A DNA stretch of 64,000 nt from the NCBI GenBank assembly GCA_913047375.1, contig CAJWTV010000002.1, forward strand, positions 62,001-126,000, in the 5' to 3' direction. This DNA comes from an uncultured Polaribacter sp. Its GTDB lineage: Bacteria; Bacteroidota; Bacteroidia; Flavobacteriales; Flavobacteriaceae. This document shows, in pieces, positions 1 through 9,097 of the stretch. The first letter of the stretch is position 1. Each line of letters begins with the position of its first letter. The notes under the pieces are model-generated. The model saw only the letters and a program-made list of their open reading frames with translations. It did no database searches and had not been told where the DNA came from. The position numbers and the translations under genes are program-made.

Positions 1-861
1 CTGATTTTTCAATAGAGTATGTCCTAATCCATCATCGAAATAATCCTCTCCACCATAATAAATTGCTGCTTTTCCAGTAAAAACACAGGGACCATCTTCT
101 GGCATAGGATCTTTAATTGCAGCTACCTCAATTGATTCAATATAAATTAATTCATCTGTAGGATAATTCTTTGGGTCTAAAATTCTATAAGGTTTTCTTG
201 CTCTAATTTCTACAGTACCAAAACCAGCATCTGTTAAAGCTTTAACATAGTCAGCAATTGATAAACTTCCACTCAGACACAGAGCGCGAAGGCGAGCATC
301 ACCCCGAAGCTCATCATTCATAGGTTGTTCACAAGTAGGATCGCTCATAACTAGTCTTCCATGAGGTTTTAAAACTCTATACATTTCTGCTATGGCTTTT
401 TTTAAGTCCTCTGATTTAAAGATATTAAATAAACAATTTTGTGCAGCAACATCAATAGAGTTATCCTCTACCGGAAGATCCATTGCATCTCCTTTTCTCA
501 AGTCAACAAAGTCGCTTTTAAACCAATTATTTTGTTCTTCTGCTATTTTGAAATTATTCTTAGATGCTTCTAACATTTCATCAACTACATCTAGACCAAT
601 TACCCCACCTTTTGTTCTGTTAAAATATGAAAACTGAAGTAATTCCATTCCTCCACCTACGCCTACATATAGCATTTTCGGATTATTAGTTAGGTCTCTA
701 GCATGCACCGTAGAACCGCATCCATAGTTCATTTCTTGCATTATTCTTGGAATTTTAAGTCCTGGTAATTCCCATATAGGATTTGTAGTGCAGCATAATC
801 CTACATCTGGAGTTAATGCGGCTTGCTTATATATATCGTTTGTAGTTTCTAAATAACTCAT
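1..861 (-). CDS. arsM: Arsenosugar-pathway arsenite methyltransferase ArsM (3' end cut by window edge)
   Basis: The reading frame starts at the ATG at 861 on the minus strand and stays open for 287 codons to the window edge, so the C-terminus is missing. It is a class I SAM-dependent methyltransferase: the SAM-binding glycine motif YVGVGGG is at residues 65-71 and the following acidic strand end is in GVIGLDVV. A Cys pair (C23-C24) lies in the N-terminal segment LTPDVGLCC, with further Cys residues at C48, in AQNCLF, in DPTCEQ and in RALCLSG. ArsM enzymes methylate trivalent arsenic bound to cysteines. The direct neighbour set (PNP, glycosyltransferase, ArsS, AhpD-like protein) is the arsenosugar set, which supports an arsenic substrate over a generic one. 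It is the last visible gene of a minus-strand operon, 65 bases after the PNP gene. Family assignment is firm for methyltransferase; the arsenic role rests on the N-terminal motif and context. Confidence 0.85.
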   Translation of the reverse strand, partial: MSYLETTNDIYKQAALTPDVGLCCTTNPIWELPGLKIPRIMQEMNYGCGSTVHARDLTNNPKMLYVGVGGGMELLQFSYFNRTKGGVIGLDVVDEMLEASKNNFKIAEEQNNWFKSDFVDLRKGDAMDLPVEDNSIDVAAQNCLFNIFKSEDLKKAIAEMYRVLKPHGRLVMSDPTCEQPMNDELRGDARLRALCLSGSLSIADYVKALTDAGFGTVEIRARKPYRILDPKNYPTDELIYIESIEVAAIKDPMPEDGPCVFTGKAAIYYGGEDYFDDGLGHTLLKNQ

Positions 862-926
862 TTTGTTTTTTCTTGTTTTTTAATATAATTTTGTAATTAA
901 TAGAGTGCTCGAAAAATAGATTTCTA

Positions 927-1745
927 TTAAATTATTTTCATTAATTCTTTAAAAAGTAGAATCATTTTTGGTTCCGCTTTCCCAGCAATGGCAATAATAT
1001 TAGCAATATCTACGGGCTGAAGGTTTTTAGGATCACATTCATCTGTTAAAACAGAAATGGCAGCACATGGTAGATTCAATTGCTTAGCAACAATAACCTC
1101 TGGCACAGTACTCATTCCTACAGCATCCGTTTCTAAAAGTTGTAACATTCTATATTCTGCTCTAGTTTCTAATTGTGGTCCAACAACACTGGCATAGACT
1201 CCCTCGTGGAGATTAATATTCTGTTCCTTTGCTATGACTTTAATTTTTTCATTAATTTCTTTAGAGTAGGGCTCTAACATATCTGCGAAAATATTTCCAA
1301 AAATATTAGCCCCTTTAAAAGCTAAAGGAGAGCTTCCTTGAAGATTAATATGATCTTCAATCAACATTAAATCTCCTTTTTTGTAAGTTAAATTGATAGC
1401 ACCAGCAGCATTTGAAATCAATAAATTACTAATACCTAAGGCATGCATTGCTCTAATCCCATAGGTAACTTCCCAAAGGCTGTAACCCTCATATACGTGA
1501 AATCTCCCCGCCATTACAATCACTTTTTTTCCAAAGAACTCTCCGTAAATTAATTTTCCTGAATGAAATTCGACCGTTGCCTCTGGGAAATTTGGAATTT
1601 CTGAATATTCAATTTCTTTTTCTATGGAGATTTCATCTACTAGTTTTCCCAAACCTGTGCCCAGTACTATTCCAATTTCAGGATTTACAACCCCCTTAGA
1701 CCTTAAAAAATCTATGGTTTCCTTAAGCTGATCTTGTTTTTTCAT
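927..1745 (-). CDS. Purine-nucleoside phosphorylase, trimeric type
   Basis: A 272-residue protein of the PunA/PNP trimeric family, which cleaves purine nucleosides with phosphate to base and ribose 1-phosphate. Visible family motifs are the phosphate loop GTGLG near the N-terminus, RFHVYEGY, SNAAGAIN and VGMSTVPEVIVA. By eye against human PNP, the purine-binding Glu201 is conserved as E193, but Asn243 is replaced by D235 (motif LTDECDP) and His257, which contacts the ribose 5'-hydroxyl, aligns with A248. Asp at the 243 position is known to permit 6-aminopurines such as adenosine. The gene sits inside the arsenosugar operon, where a step removing adenine from 5'-deoxy-5'-dimethylarsinoyl-adenosine is expected, so this may be its job; it could equally be the cell's general purine salvage enzyme. 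The ATG at 1745 is the obvious start. Confidence 0.92.
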   Translation of the reverse strand: MKKQDQLKETIDFLRSKGVVNPEIGIVLGTGLGKLVDEISIEKEIEYSEIPNFPEATVEFHSGKLIYGEFFGKKVIVMAGRFHVYEGYSLWEVTYGIRAMHALGISNLLISNAAGAINLTYKKGDLMLIEDHINLQGSSPLAFKGANIFGNIFADMLEPYSKEINEKIKVIAKEQNINLHEGVYASVVGPQLETRAEYRMLQLLETDAVGMSTVPEVIVAKQLNLPCAAISVLTDECDPKNLQPVDIANIIAIAGKAEPKMILLFKELMKII

Positions 1746-1841
1746 TTTTTATATCTATTGTAAAGCAGTTGGCACTTAAAATAAGAAGACTAATCTTAGC
1801 GTTCATTTTGTCCTCAATTTAAGATAAATTTTAAATTAAAA

Positions 1842-2441
1842 TTACAAAAATTTTTGAAAGATATTATGATTTTTTAGGTCTTCATAAACATCTATATCAT
1901 TTAGCTCTTCCAACAAATGTACTTTTTTATCTTTTAAATCTAACATTGTATCCTTTCTTACAGTAGAAGCTCCCCAATCTTTATTTTTAAAAATATTAAG
2001 AGGTAGATTCTTCATTGCTAATAAATAATAGCCACCATCTTGTGCAGGACCAATTACAATATCATTAGTTTCCAATTGTAAGAATCCTTCTTCAATTATT
2101 TTTTCACTTAAATCTATCAAATCACTACCAATAATTAGTACTTTTTTATAGCCTAGTTCTAATGAATCTTTAAAAGCATTTTCCATTCTCTCTCCTAAAT
2201 CACTCCCTAATTGCTTGTGTTTTTGAAATATTTTAGTATCCCAAATATCATTTTCTCTAATTTTCACAGAATAATAGACTGACTTATCACAACTTAAATT
2301 TTGTGTGGTTTTTTGTGTATGTTTCAATAAAAATTTATAAATATTAAGTGCAGATTCAGCTCCAATTGTTTTTGCTAAACGTGTTTTTACTTTTCCTAAT
2401 TCTGGATTTCTTGTAAATATTAATAGCAGATTTTCATTCAT
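1842..2441 (-). CDS. Arsenosugar-biosynthesis glycosyltransferase (TIGR04282-like)
   Basis: A 199-residue GT-A-fold protein related to CofC/MobA nucleotidyltransferases and to the glycosyltransferase family TIGR04282 that occurs beside ArsM and ArsS. The N-terminal nucleotide-sugar binding segment reads FTRNPELGKVKTRLAKTIG, the acidic motif is GSDLIDLS, and GPAQDGGYYLLAM is the conserved C-terminal half motif. I chose the ATG at 2441 because the protein then begins MNENLLLIFTR, as relatives do; the frame stays open a further 25 codons upstream, but that stretch looks like untranslated leader. It probably attaches a glycosyl group to the arsenic-containing sugar after adenine is removed; that step is inferred from context. 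It lies 93 bases downstream of arsS in the same direction. Confidence 0.85.
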   Translation of the reverse strand: MNENLLLIFTRNPELGKVKTRLAKTIGAESALNIYKFLLKHTQKTTQNLSCDKSVYYSVKIRENDIWDTKIFQKHKQLGSDLGERMENAFKDSLELGYKKVLIIGSDLIDLSEKIIEEGFLQLETNDIVIGPAQDGGYYLLAMKNLPLNIFKNKDWGASTVRKDTMLDLKDKKVHLLEELNDIDVYEDLKNHNIFQKFL

Positions 2442-2534
2442 TTTTTTGCTACTTTTAAGACTATTTGTACACTTTTCAAGAAAACAATTTAACAGAAATT
2501 CTAAAGAAAATGACAAATAGCTATTATTTCTTTG

Positions 2535-3590
2535 TTAAGCTACTTCACCCTGGCAACTACTTCCCGCACCTGCTGTACAGCCGTAACAATGTTGATTAAT
2601 TATGATATCTCTATTTTGTAAAACTTCTTCATTATAGTCTACAATATGTTTTATTTTACTGTCTACTTTTAAGTTTAGCATCTGATTAAAATCACAATCA
2701 TATAACCAACCATCCCACCCAATAGAGATTGTATTTGTACACATAACATTTTCTATTGCTTTATGATTGTATGCATCTACTAAAGAAACCATATAATCTT
2801 CATAATTTTCTGAAGCAATTAAATAGTCTAAAAATCTACTAATAGGTAGATTGGTGATTGAAAATAAATTATTAAAAGTGATTTTAAACTCATCGTTTAA
2901 TGATTTTTTAAAATCCTGCTCTAACGCTTTTTGATCTCCAGGTAAAAAGGCACCCGATGGGTTGTAGACTAAATCTAATTTTAAGGATGAACCTTTCGTT
3001 CCATAACCTACTTCATTTAGCATTTGTAGGGCTTTGATCGATTTATCAAAAACACCATTCCCTCTTTGTTTATCTGTTTTGCCACGTGTCCAGTGTGGCA
3101 TTGAAGATACTACGTGTATGTTATGTTTTTTAAAAAACTCGGGTAAATCATGATACTTTTTATTTGCTCTAATAATTGTTAAATTAGAACGAACAATAAA
3201 ATCTTTAATTCCTGCATTTGATGCTTCCTCTACAAACCATCTAAAATTTGGGTTCATCTCTGGAGCACCACCTGTTAAATCTAGTGTATGAGCGCCAGTA
3301 TTCTTTACAACTTTAATACATTGTTGCATTGTAGTAAGTGTCATAATTTCCTTACGATCGGGTCCTGCGTCAACGTGGCAGTGAGCACAAACCTGATTAC
3401 ACATATATCCTAAATTGATTTGTAGAATTTCTAATTTCTTAGGCCTTAGTGGAAATTGGTTTGTTTCTTTTATTTTATTTGCAAAGGTCGGTAGTTCACC
3501 GTTCATGAAAATTCCGTTTGAAAGAATTTCTAATTGCTTTTCTGTATTTGCTAAATCATTATTTCTCGCTATGAGTGATTTTGTAGTCAT
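2535..3590 (-). CDS. arsS: Arsenosugar-biosynthesis radical SAM protein ArsS
   Basis: A 351-residue radical SAM enzyme. The iron-sulfur cluster motif CxxxCxxC is at C64, C68 and C71 (CNQVCAHC), followed by HVDAGPDR, and the GGE-like motif appears as DLTGGAPEMN. The C-terminal domain ends in a Cys-rich tail with C335, C338 and C346 (CYGCTAGAGSSC), the mark of the family first called rSAM/Cys-rich (TIGR04167) and later ArsS. In cyanobacteria ArsS joins the 5'-deoxyadenosyl radical to dimethylarsenite, giving 5'-deoxy-5'-dimethylarsinoyl-adenosine. Finding it next to ArsM, the glycosyltransferase and the AhpD-like protein makes the assignment strong. Older annotation tied this family to selenium; no selenium gene is visible here. 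Confidence 0.9.
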   Translation of the reverse strand: MTTKSLIARNNDLANTEKQLEILSNGIFMNGELPTFANKIKETNQFPLRPKKLEILQINLGYMCNQVCAHCHVDAGPDRKEIMTLTTMQQCIKVVKNTGAHTLDLTGGAPEMNPNFRWFVEEASNAGIKDFIVRSNLTIIRANKKYHDLPEFFKKHNIHVVSSMPHWTRGKTDKQRGNGVFDKSIKALQMLNEVGYGTKGSSLKLDLVYNPSGAFLPGDQKALEQDFKKSLNDEFKITFNNLFSITNLPISRFLDYLIASENYEDYMVSLVDAYNHKAIENVMCTNTISIGWDGWLYDCDFNQMLNLKVDSKIKHIVDYNEEVLQNRDIIINQHCYGCTAGAGSSCQGEVA

Positions 3591-3653
3591 ATTTACTTAA
3601 TATTAAAGAGATAAACAACCTTTGTTTTTTTAAATGCGTAAGGTTATTAAAAA

Positions 3654-3989
3654 TTACATCTCTAATTTATTTACTTTATTCATCATCTGAACACCGTGAA
3701 CCAATGTTGCCCCGCTTTTTATAGCTGCCCCAACATGAATCGCTTCCATCATTTCTTCTTTTGTGATACCTCTTTGTAAACCATCTTTAGTGTATGCATC
3801 GATACAATATGGACACTGCTCTGTATGAGAAACGGCAAGTGCTATTAAAGATTTCTCTCTTGCGGTTAAGGCACCTTCTTCAAAGACTTTACCATAATAA
3901 TCAAAAAATTTGTTTCCTAAATCTTCACTCCATTCAGTGATCTTTCCAAAGTTTCTTAAATCAGAAGCATCATAATAAGGCTTTGCCAT
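3654..3989 (-). CDS. AhpD/carboxymuconolactone-decarboxylase-like protein of the arsenosugar cluster
   Basis: A small 111-residue AhpD-like protein. The core motif EQCPYCIDAY carries the two redox Cys of the alkylhydroperoxidase fold, and the helix LVHGVQMM follows. Short AhpD-like proteins of this kind travel with ArsS and have been named arsenosugar-biosynthesis-associated peroxidase-like proteins; the actual reaction is unknown. I place the start at the ATG at 3989 (MAKPYYDASDL); a TTG seven codons upstream would be the only longer choice and adds an unconserved-looking leader. It is the first gene of the minus-strand operon, with arsS 63 bases downstream. The divergent fabD lies 174 bases away, and I find no convincing promoter for this operon in the gap. 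Confidence 0.85.
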   Translation of the reverse strand: MAKPYYDASDLRNFGKITEWSEDLGNKFFDYYGKVFEEGALTAREKSLIALAVSHTEQCPYCIDAYTKDGLQRGITKEEMMEAIHVGAAIKSGATLVHGVQMMNKVNKLEM

Positions 3990-4163
3990 AATTTTTTCGT
4001 TTAAAGTCAAGTAAAATATTTTAATAATTTTAATCTAACGAAATTACTAAATATTTACCCTCGATCTTAGGATTATTTTTATATAATTAGTTGACTCAAG
4101 GGGATGCTTTTAATAAAATTTATTATTTTCGTCAATAATTAAATATTGATATAAATAAATCAA

Positions 4164-5048
4164 ATGAGAGCATATATATTTCCAGGTCAAGGAGCTCAGT
4201 TTACAGGAATGGGATTAGACTTATATAACAATTCGATATTAGCAAAAGAATATTTTGAAAAGGCGAATAAGATACTAGGCTTTTCGATTACAGATATCAT
4301 GTTTCAAGGAACCCCTGAGCAATTAAAAGAAACAAAAGTTACACAGCCTGCAATTTTCTTGCATTCTGTAATTTTAGCAAAAGTATTAGGAGATTCCTTT
4401 CAGCCAGAAATGCTAGCAGGTCATTCTCTTGGAGAATTATCCGCACTTGTTGTTAGTGGCGTCTTGTCTTTTGATGATGGACTAAAACTGGTCTCTAAAC
4501 GTGCTTTAGCAATGCAGAAAGCCTGTGAAATTGCTCCTTCTACAATGGCTGCAGTTTTAGGACTAGACGATCAAATAGTTGAGGATACTTGTAAAGAAAT
4601 TGATGGAATTGTAGTTGCTGCTAATTATAATTGTCCTGGTCAATTAGTTATCTCAGGAGAGACCTCGGCGGTAGAAAAAGCTTGTGAAATATTAACAGAA
4701 AAAGGAGCAAGAAGAGCTTTGTTGTTGCCAGTTGGTGGTGGATTTCATTCACCTATGATGAAGCCAGCTAGAGAAGAGTTGGCAACTGCGATAGAGTCAA
4801 CGACCTTTAGCAACCCATCGTGCCCTATCTATCAAAATGTACCAGCAAAAGCAATTACAAATCCAGAAGAGATTAAAGAGAATTTAATCGCTCAATTAAC
4901 AGCGCCGGTTAAGTGGACACAATGTATTCAAGCCATGATTGCTGACGGAGGAACTGAATTCATAGAAGTTGGTCCTGGAAAAGTTTTACAAGGACTAATG
5001 CGAAAAATAGATAGAAGTGTTTTAGCAAGTGCTGCTGTTTTTGAATAA
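4164..5048 (+). CDS. fabD: ACP S-malonyltransferase FabD
   Basis: A 294-residue malonyl-CoA:ACP transacylase, which loads malonate onto acyl carrier protein for fatty acid synthesis in the cytoplasm. The nucleophile elbow is GHSLG with S88, the N-terminal motif FPGQGAQ is intact, and the catalytic His is H195 in GGFHSPMM. Length and motifs match the family. It is a single gene: no other fab gene is nearby, and it converges with the M16 peptidase gene only eight bases downstream, with no separate terminator visible in that gap. Confidence 0.96.
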   Translation: MRAYIFPGQGAQFTGMGLDLYNNSILAKEYFEKANKILGFSITDIMFQGTPEQLKETKVTQPAIFLHSVILAKVLGDSFQPEMLAGHSLGELSALVVSGVLSFDDGLKLVSKRALAMQKACEIAPSTMAAVLGLDDQIVEDTCKEIDGIVVAANYNCPGQLVISGETSAVEKACEILTEKGARRALLLPVGGGFHSPMMKPAREELATAIESTTFSNPSCPIYQNVPAKAITNPEEIKENLIAQLTAPVKWTQCIQAMIADGGTEFIEVGPGKVLQGLMRKIDRSVLASAAVFE

Positions 5049-5056
5049 GTGTTTTT

Positions 5057-7882
5057 TTAATTTTTGATAGACTCTTGTCTTTTATTTAATAAAATTGGCT
5101 CTCCGTATCCTAATTCCTTTATTCTATCTAATTGCGTTTCTGCATCACCAACAATTAGCCAGATTAATTTATCTGGATTTGTATATTTGTTTGCTAATTC
5201 TTTAATACGATTTTTAGTCATTTTATTTACTATAGTCTCTCTATCTTTTATGTAATCTGGTTTCCACTTGTAATTACTAATATTAGAAAGTATTCTTAAT
5301 TTTGCTCTAGATGTTTCAAAGGCTCTTGCATTACTCTTTATTAAAAAGCTTTTAGTAGTTGCTAGATCCTTATCAGAGAAAGTTGTTGGATATTCTTTTA
5401 AAATTTGTTTTATTAATTGAATAGATTCTAATGTGACATTTGATCTTACATTACTAGAGATAGTAAAATCTCCTTTAGCTTTTGTGCCAGAGAAACTAGA
5501 TCTTATTCCATATGTGTACCCTTTTCCTTCTCGTAATTCTTGAGTTAATCTTGAGGCAAATCCACCACCTCCAAGAATATAATTCATCACAGAAGACGCA
5601 TAATAATCTTCATCTGTGACGGCTAGGGCAGGCGCGCCAATCTTTAAAACAGATTGTTTGGCATTTGGAATATCATAGAAATATACTGCAGGCTTTGTTA
5701 GTGAACTTAGTGTTTTATATTCGGGAATAGTAACTTTTTTAGAAATCCAAGTAGAATTTAAATCTTTCAAAGAATTTATGACTTCATTTTCTTTTATATT
5801 ACCCACAACTAATATTTTTGCTACTGATGGTGAAATATAATTTTGATAATATTCTTTCACATCTTCAATAGTTAATCTTTTGACAGATTCTATGGTTCCT
5901 AGGGTATTTTTAGATAAGATGTTCTGTTTACCGTAAATTAATTCATTAAATATATTACCTGCCACAGAATTAGGTCTAGCCTCTTGTTGGCGTAAATTAG
6001 AAACAACTGCTTTTTTAAGTAAATTAAATTCCTTTTTTTCAAACCTAGGATTTAAGAGCATTTCTTTAACGATTGCTAATGTTTTTTTATAATTTCTAGA
6101 AAGAGTTGTAGCGCTAATCGAAATACTTTCCTTGTCAGAGGAAATATAAATTGATGCTCCTAAATCTTGAATAGCTGCTTCTAATTCCTCTACCGTTTTA
6201 TTTTTTGTACCCTTATTTAATAAATTAGCTGTTAGATTAGCAATACCTAATTTATCCATAGATTCAACTAGCTGACCCCCATCAATTTTGATATTAAATC
6301 GAATTAAAGGGACTTCATTATTTTCAATCCCATATATCTTTAATCCATTTTTGATGCTTCTTTGATATACTCTAGGGACTATTAAAGAAGGAGTTTTACC
6401 ATAATTAGGCTCCTTACTCCTATTAATAGAAGAGGCTGTTTTTTTTGATGGTATTGCAGTTTTTAAATCAAATTTTTCTTCTAATCCATTCACAATTCTC
6501 TCTTCAATAATTTCTGCTAAAACAGAACCTTTTAGTGCTAAATCACTACTATTTTTAGGAACAAAGCTTGTTGCTATATAATTTTTATCTTTTATATACT
6601 TATTGTAGACTCGAGTAACATCTCCTGTGGTAACATCTAATGTCCGTTTAATATCTTCAGCTCCAAAACCAGGATCTCCAGTATATGTATTATAAGAAGC
6701 TAAATTTGTTCCTTTTCCAAGAACACTTGACTGACCAAGGTAAAAAGCTGTTTCTTGACCCGCTTTGATTCTTTTTAAATCTTTTTCTGAGATACCTTCT
6801 ATTTCAAATTTGATAAAAGCTTTTTCAATTCCTTTTTTAATTTCAGTTAAATTTTGGTTATTAAAAGCTCTTACTGAAAGTTGAGTTTGTCCCGCAATCT
6901 CTGAAATATAATTATACATACTTGTTGATGAAGTAAGTTTTAATTCGTCTATCAATACTTGATTTAAGGGCGCAGATTTACCATCAGTTAAATATGTTGC
7001 GAGGACTTCTAATGCATAAGAATCGGGATGATAAGACTCCACTGTTGGCCAAGCCATTGTTAACTGAGGCACTCTTGCAAAATTATCTTCGTAATACAAA
7101 AATTTAGTTTTTGATATATTTCCAGATCTTTTTTCTAATATAGGCGTTTCTTGTCCTTTTGGTATTTCATCAAAATATTTATGCACCCATTTTGTTGCTT
7201 GATCAATATCAATATCGCCAGATAAAACTAAAGTTGAATTATTAGGTACGTACCATTTTTTATAAAATGTTTTTACATCTTCTAAAGTAGCATTTTGTAA
7301 ATCTTCTAGAGATCCAATTACTTGCCAGTTGTACGGGTGATCTTTTGGGTATATATTTCTACTTATTACGAATTGATTATGACCATAAGGTCTATTATCG
7401 ATGCTTTGCCTTTTTTCGTTTTTTACTACCTGTTTTTCTTTAGCTAAAACAGGATCTGTTACAGTATTTATAAACCATCCTAACTTATCTGCTTCTGCCC
7501 AAATCATTTTCTCTAAGGCATCTTTTGGAATAGTTTGTAAATAATTTGTTCTATCTCTGGAGGTAGATCCGTTTGCTCCAGAACCCCCAATTCTTGCACT
7601 CATTTTATCTAGTCCTCCTTTACCCAAGTTTTCAGACTCTAAGAATAGTAAGTGTTCAAATAAGTGAGCAAAACCAGTTCGGCCTTTAGTTTCTCTTGCA
7701 GAACCCACATGTACCATTAATTCAACAGCTACAACTGGATCTGATTTATCGACATGAAAAATAACATCTAAACCATTTTTAAGTTCAATTTTTTGATAGC
7801 TAATACTAAGTTCAGGAGATTTTTCTGTTTTATTACAAGAAATTAATATGACTGTTAATAAGCTTAAGACTATTTTTTTCAT
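5057..7882 (-). CDS. M16 family (pitrilysin-like) zinc peptidase, lipoprotein
   Basis: A 941-residue protein with a lipoprotein signal ending in LISC at C16, so probably anchored in the outer membrane facing the periplasm or surface. The inverted zinc motif HxxEH is at H73-E76-H77 (HLFEH), followed by the third-ligand region with LAKEKQVVKNEKRQ. There are two M16 halves: the N-terminal half has the active motif, and the C-terminal half (about 500-900) has the domain fold with the TQELREGKGYTYGI segment typical of the non-catalytic half. It probably degrades peptides; substrates cannot be told. Its start lies five bases after the stop of the upstream aminotransferase gene, so the two are likely cotranscribed. 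Confidence 0.93.
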   Translation of the reverse strand: MKKIVLSLLTVILISCNKTEKSPELSISYQKIELKNGLDVIFHVDKSDPVVAVELMVHVGSARETKGRTGFAHLFEHLLFLESENLGKGGLDKMSARIGGSGANGSTSRDRTNYLQTIPKDALEKMIWAEADKLGWFINTVTDPVLAKEKQVVKNEKRQSIDNRPYGHNQFVISRNIYPKDHPYNWQVIGSLEDLQNATLEDVKTFYKKWYVPNNSTLVLSGDIDIDQATKWVHKYFDEIPKGQETPILEKRSGNISKTKFLYYEDNFARVPQLTMAWPTVESYHPDSYALEVLATYLTDGKSAPLNQVLIDELKLTSSTSMYNYISEIAGQTQLSVRAFNNQNLTEIKKGIEKAFIKFEIEGISEKDLKRIKAGQETAFYLGQSSVLGKGTNLASYNTYTGDPGFGAEDIKRTLDVTTGDVTRVYNKYIKDKNYIATSFVPKNSSDLALKGSVLAEIIEERIVNGLEEKFDLKTAIPSKKTASSINRSKEPNYGKTPSLIVPRVYQRSIKNGLKIYGIENNEVPLIRFNIKIDGGQLVESMDKLGIANLTANLLNKGTKNKTVEELEAAIQDLGASIYISSDKESISISATTLSRNYKKTLAIVKEMLLNPRFEKKEFNLLKKAVVSNLRQQEARPNSVAGNIFNELIYGKQNILSKNTLGTIESVKRLTIEDVKEYYQNYISPSVAKILVVGNIKENEVINSLKDLNSTWISKKVTIPEYKTLSSLTKPAVYFYDIPNAKQSVLKIGAPALAVTDEDYYASSVMNYILGGGGFASRLTQELREGKGYTYGIRSSFSGTKAKGDFTISSNVRSNVTLESIQLIKQILKEYPTTFSDKDLATTKSFLIKSNARAFETSRAKLRILSNISNYKWKPDYIKDRETIVNKMTKNRIKELANKYTNPDKLIWLIVGDAETQLDRIKELGYGEPILLNKRQESIKN

Positions 7883-7887
7883 TTACT

Positions 7888-9021
7888 TTAGTTATTATTA
7901 AAAAAATCTTTTACTTTTTGAATAATAAAATCTTGTGAAGAGTTTTCAATTTCACTGTGAATAGGTAATGAAAAAACAGTGTTACATAATTCTTCTACAT
8001 TTTTTATATTAAAACCATCCACCACATAATTACCAAAGGCTTCTTGTTTATATAAAGGCACTGGATAATAAATCATTACAGGAATATTATTAGCCTCTAA
8101 ATGATCAATTAATTTACTTCTTAATTCTGATTTAATTTTCAAAGTATATTGATGAAAAACATGTGTTGAATTATATTGTCTTTTTGGAATACTTAGTTCA
8201 GGGATTTTTGAGAAATTCTGATCGTACTCCTCTGCCATTTTATTTCGTGATGCAGAATAACCGTCTAAATGGTTTAATTTAATTTTTAAAATTGCCGCTT
8301 GAATTGAATCTAATCTTGAATTACATCCAATTACTTTATGATAGTACCTCATATTTTGACCGTGATTTGCTATCATTCTAAGATTTTTAGCAATTTCATC
8401 GTCATTAGTGAACATCGCACCACCATCACCATAACAACCTAAGTTTTTTGCCGGAAAAAATGAGGTAGTTCCTATATGCCCAATTGTCCCGGTATTTTTC
8501 ACACTACCATCACTAAAAGTATATTTTGCACCAATAGCCTGAGCATTATCCTCAATAACATAAAGATCAAACTCTTTTGCTAAATCCATGATTTCTTCCA
8601 TATCACAAGATTGTCCATAAAGATGAACAGGCACTATTGCTTTTGTATTACTAGTTATCAAGGGTTTAATTAATTCTGCTGTGATATTAAAAGTATCAGG
8701 ATCTACATCAGTCATTACTGGTGTTAAACCCAGAAGCGAAATTACTTCTGCAGTAGCGACATAGGTAAATGAAGGACAAATTACTTCATCACCTGGCTTT
8801 AATGACAATGCCATAAGAGCAATTTGTAACGCATCAGTTCCGTTTGCACAAGGAATCACATGTTTTACATCTAAGTATTCTGCTAAGGAGTCCGAGAATT
8901 CTTTAACTACAGGACCATTAATAAAACTAGTAGATTCGATTGTTTGAATTACGGCAGTATCAATTTGATCTTTTATCTTGATATATTGACTTTTTAGGTC
9001 AACCATTTGGATTTTTTTCAT
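7888..9021 (-). CDS. DegT/DnrJ/EryC1/StrS family aminotransferase
   Basis: A 377-residue PLP-dependent sugar aminotransferase of the DegT family. The PLP Lys is K192 in FFPAKNLGCYGDGG, the pyridine-nitrogen Asp is D158 in VIEDNAQ, and the N-terminal substrate motif NGTDALQIAL is present. These enzymes aminate keto-sugars for cell-surface glycans. No nucleotide-sugar dehydratase, acetyltransferase or glycosyltransferase of a glycan cluster is adjacent, so the specific sugar is unknown. It is followed by the M16 gene and is divergent from the penicillin-acylase-like gene, sharing a 76-base intergenic region. Confidence 0.93.
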   Translation of the reverse strand: MKKIQMVDLKSQYIKIKDQIDTAVIQTIESTSFINGPVVKEFSDSLAEYLDVKHVIPCANGTDALQIALMALSLKPGDEVICPSFTYVATAEVISLLGLTPVMTDVDPDTFNITAELIKPLITSNTKAIVPVHLYGQSCDMEEIMDLAKEFDLYVIEDNAQAIGAKYTFSDGSVKNTGTIGHIGTTSFFPAKNLGCYGDGGAMFTNDDEIAKNLRMIANHGQNMRYYHKVIGCNSRLDSIQAAILKIKLNHLDGYSASRNKMAEEYDQNFSKIPELSIPKRQYNSTHVFHQYTLKIKSELRSKLIDHLEANNIPVMIYYPVPLYKQEAFGNYVVDGFNIKNVEELCNTVFSLPIHSEIENSSQDFIIQKVKDFFNNN

Positions 9022-9069
9022 GAAGTATTCATTTTCAATTTAACAATCAAAAATACGATATAATTCTAT

Positions 9070-9077
9070 TACCTTTG
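9070..9077 (+). promoter_or_regulatory. Candidate -7 promoter element for the penicillin-acylase-like gene
   Basis: The octamer TACCTTTG fits the Bacteroidetes -7 consensus TAnnTTTG exactly and ends 20 bases before the ATG at 9098. No good TTG is seen 19-20 bases upstream, so only half of the promoter is supported. Confidence 0.45.
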
Positions 9078-9097
9078 AAAATATTAATAAAATTTCC

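Noticed and set aside
392-637. Plus-strand frame of 81 codons inside arsM
   Set aside because: Lies wholly antisense to a clear methyltransferase gene, has no domain and no start context; a shadow frame.
2442-2516. 25-codon N-terminal extension of the glycosyltransferase
   Set aside because: Unlike the family N-terminus; the ATG at 2441 gives the usual start MNENLLLIFTR.
4011-4163. Possible divergent promoters between the arsenosugar operon and fabD
   Set aside because: Only imperfect boxes (TAATTTCG, TATTTTCG) without TTG at the right distance; not listed as features.
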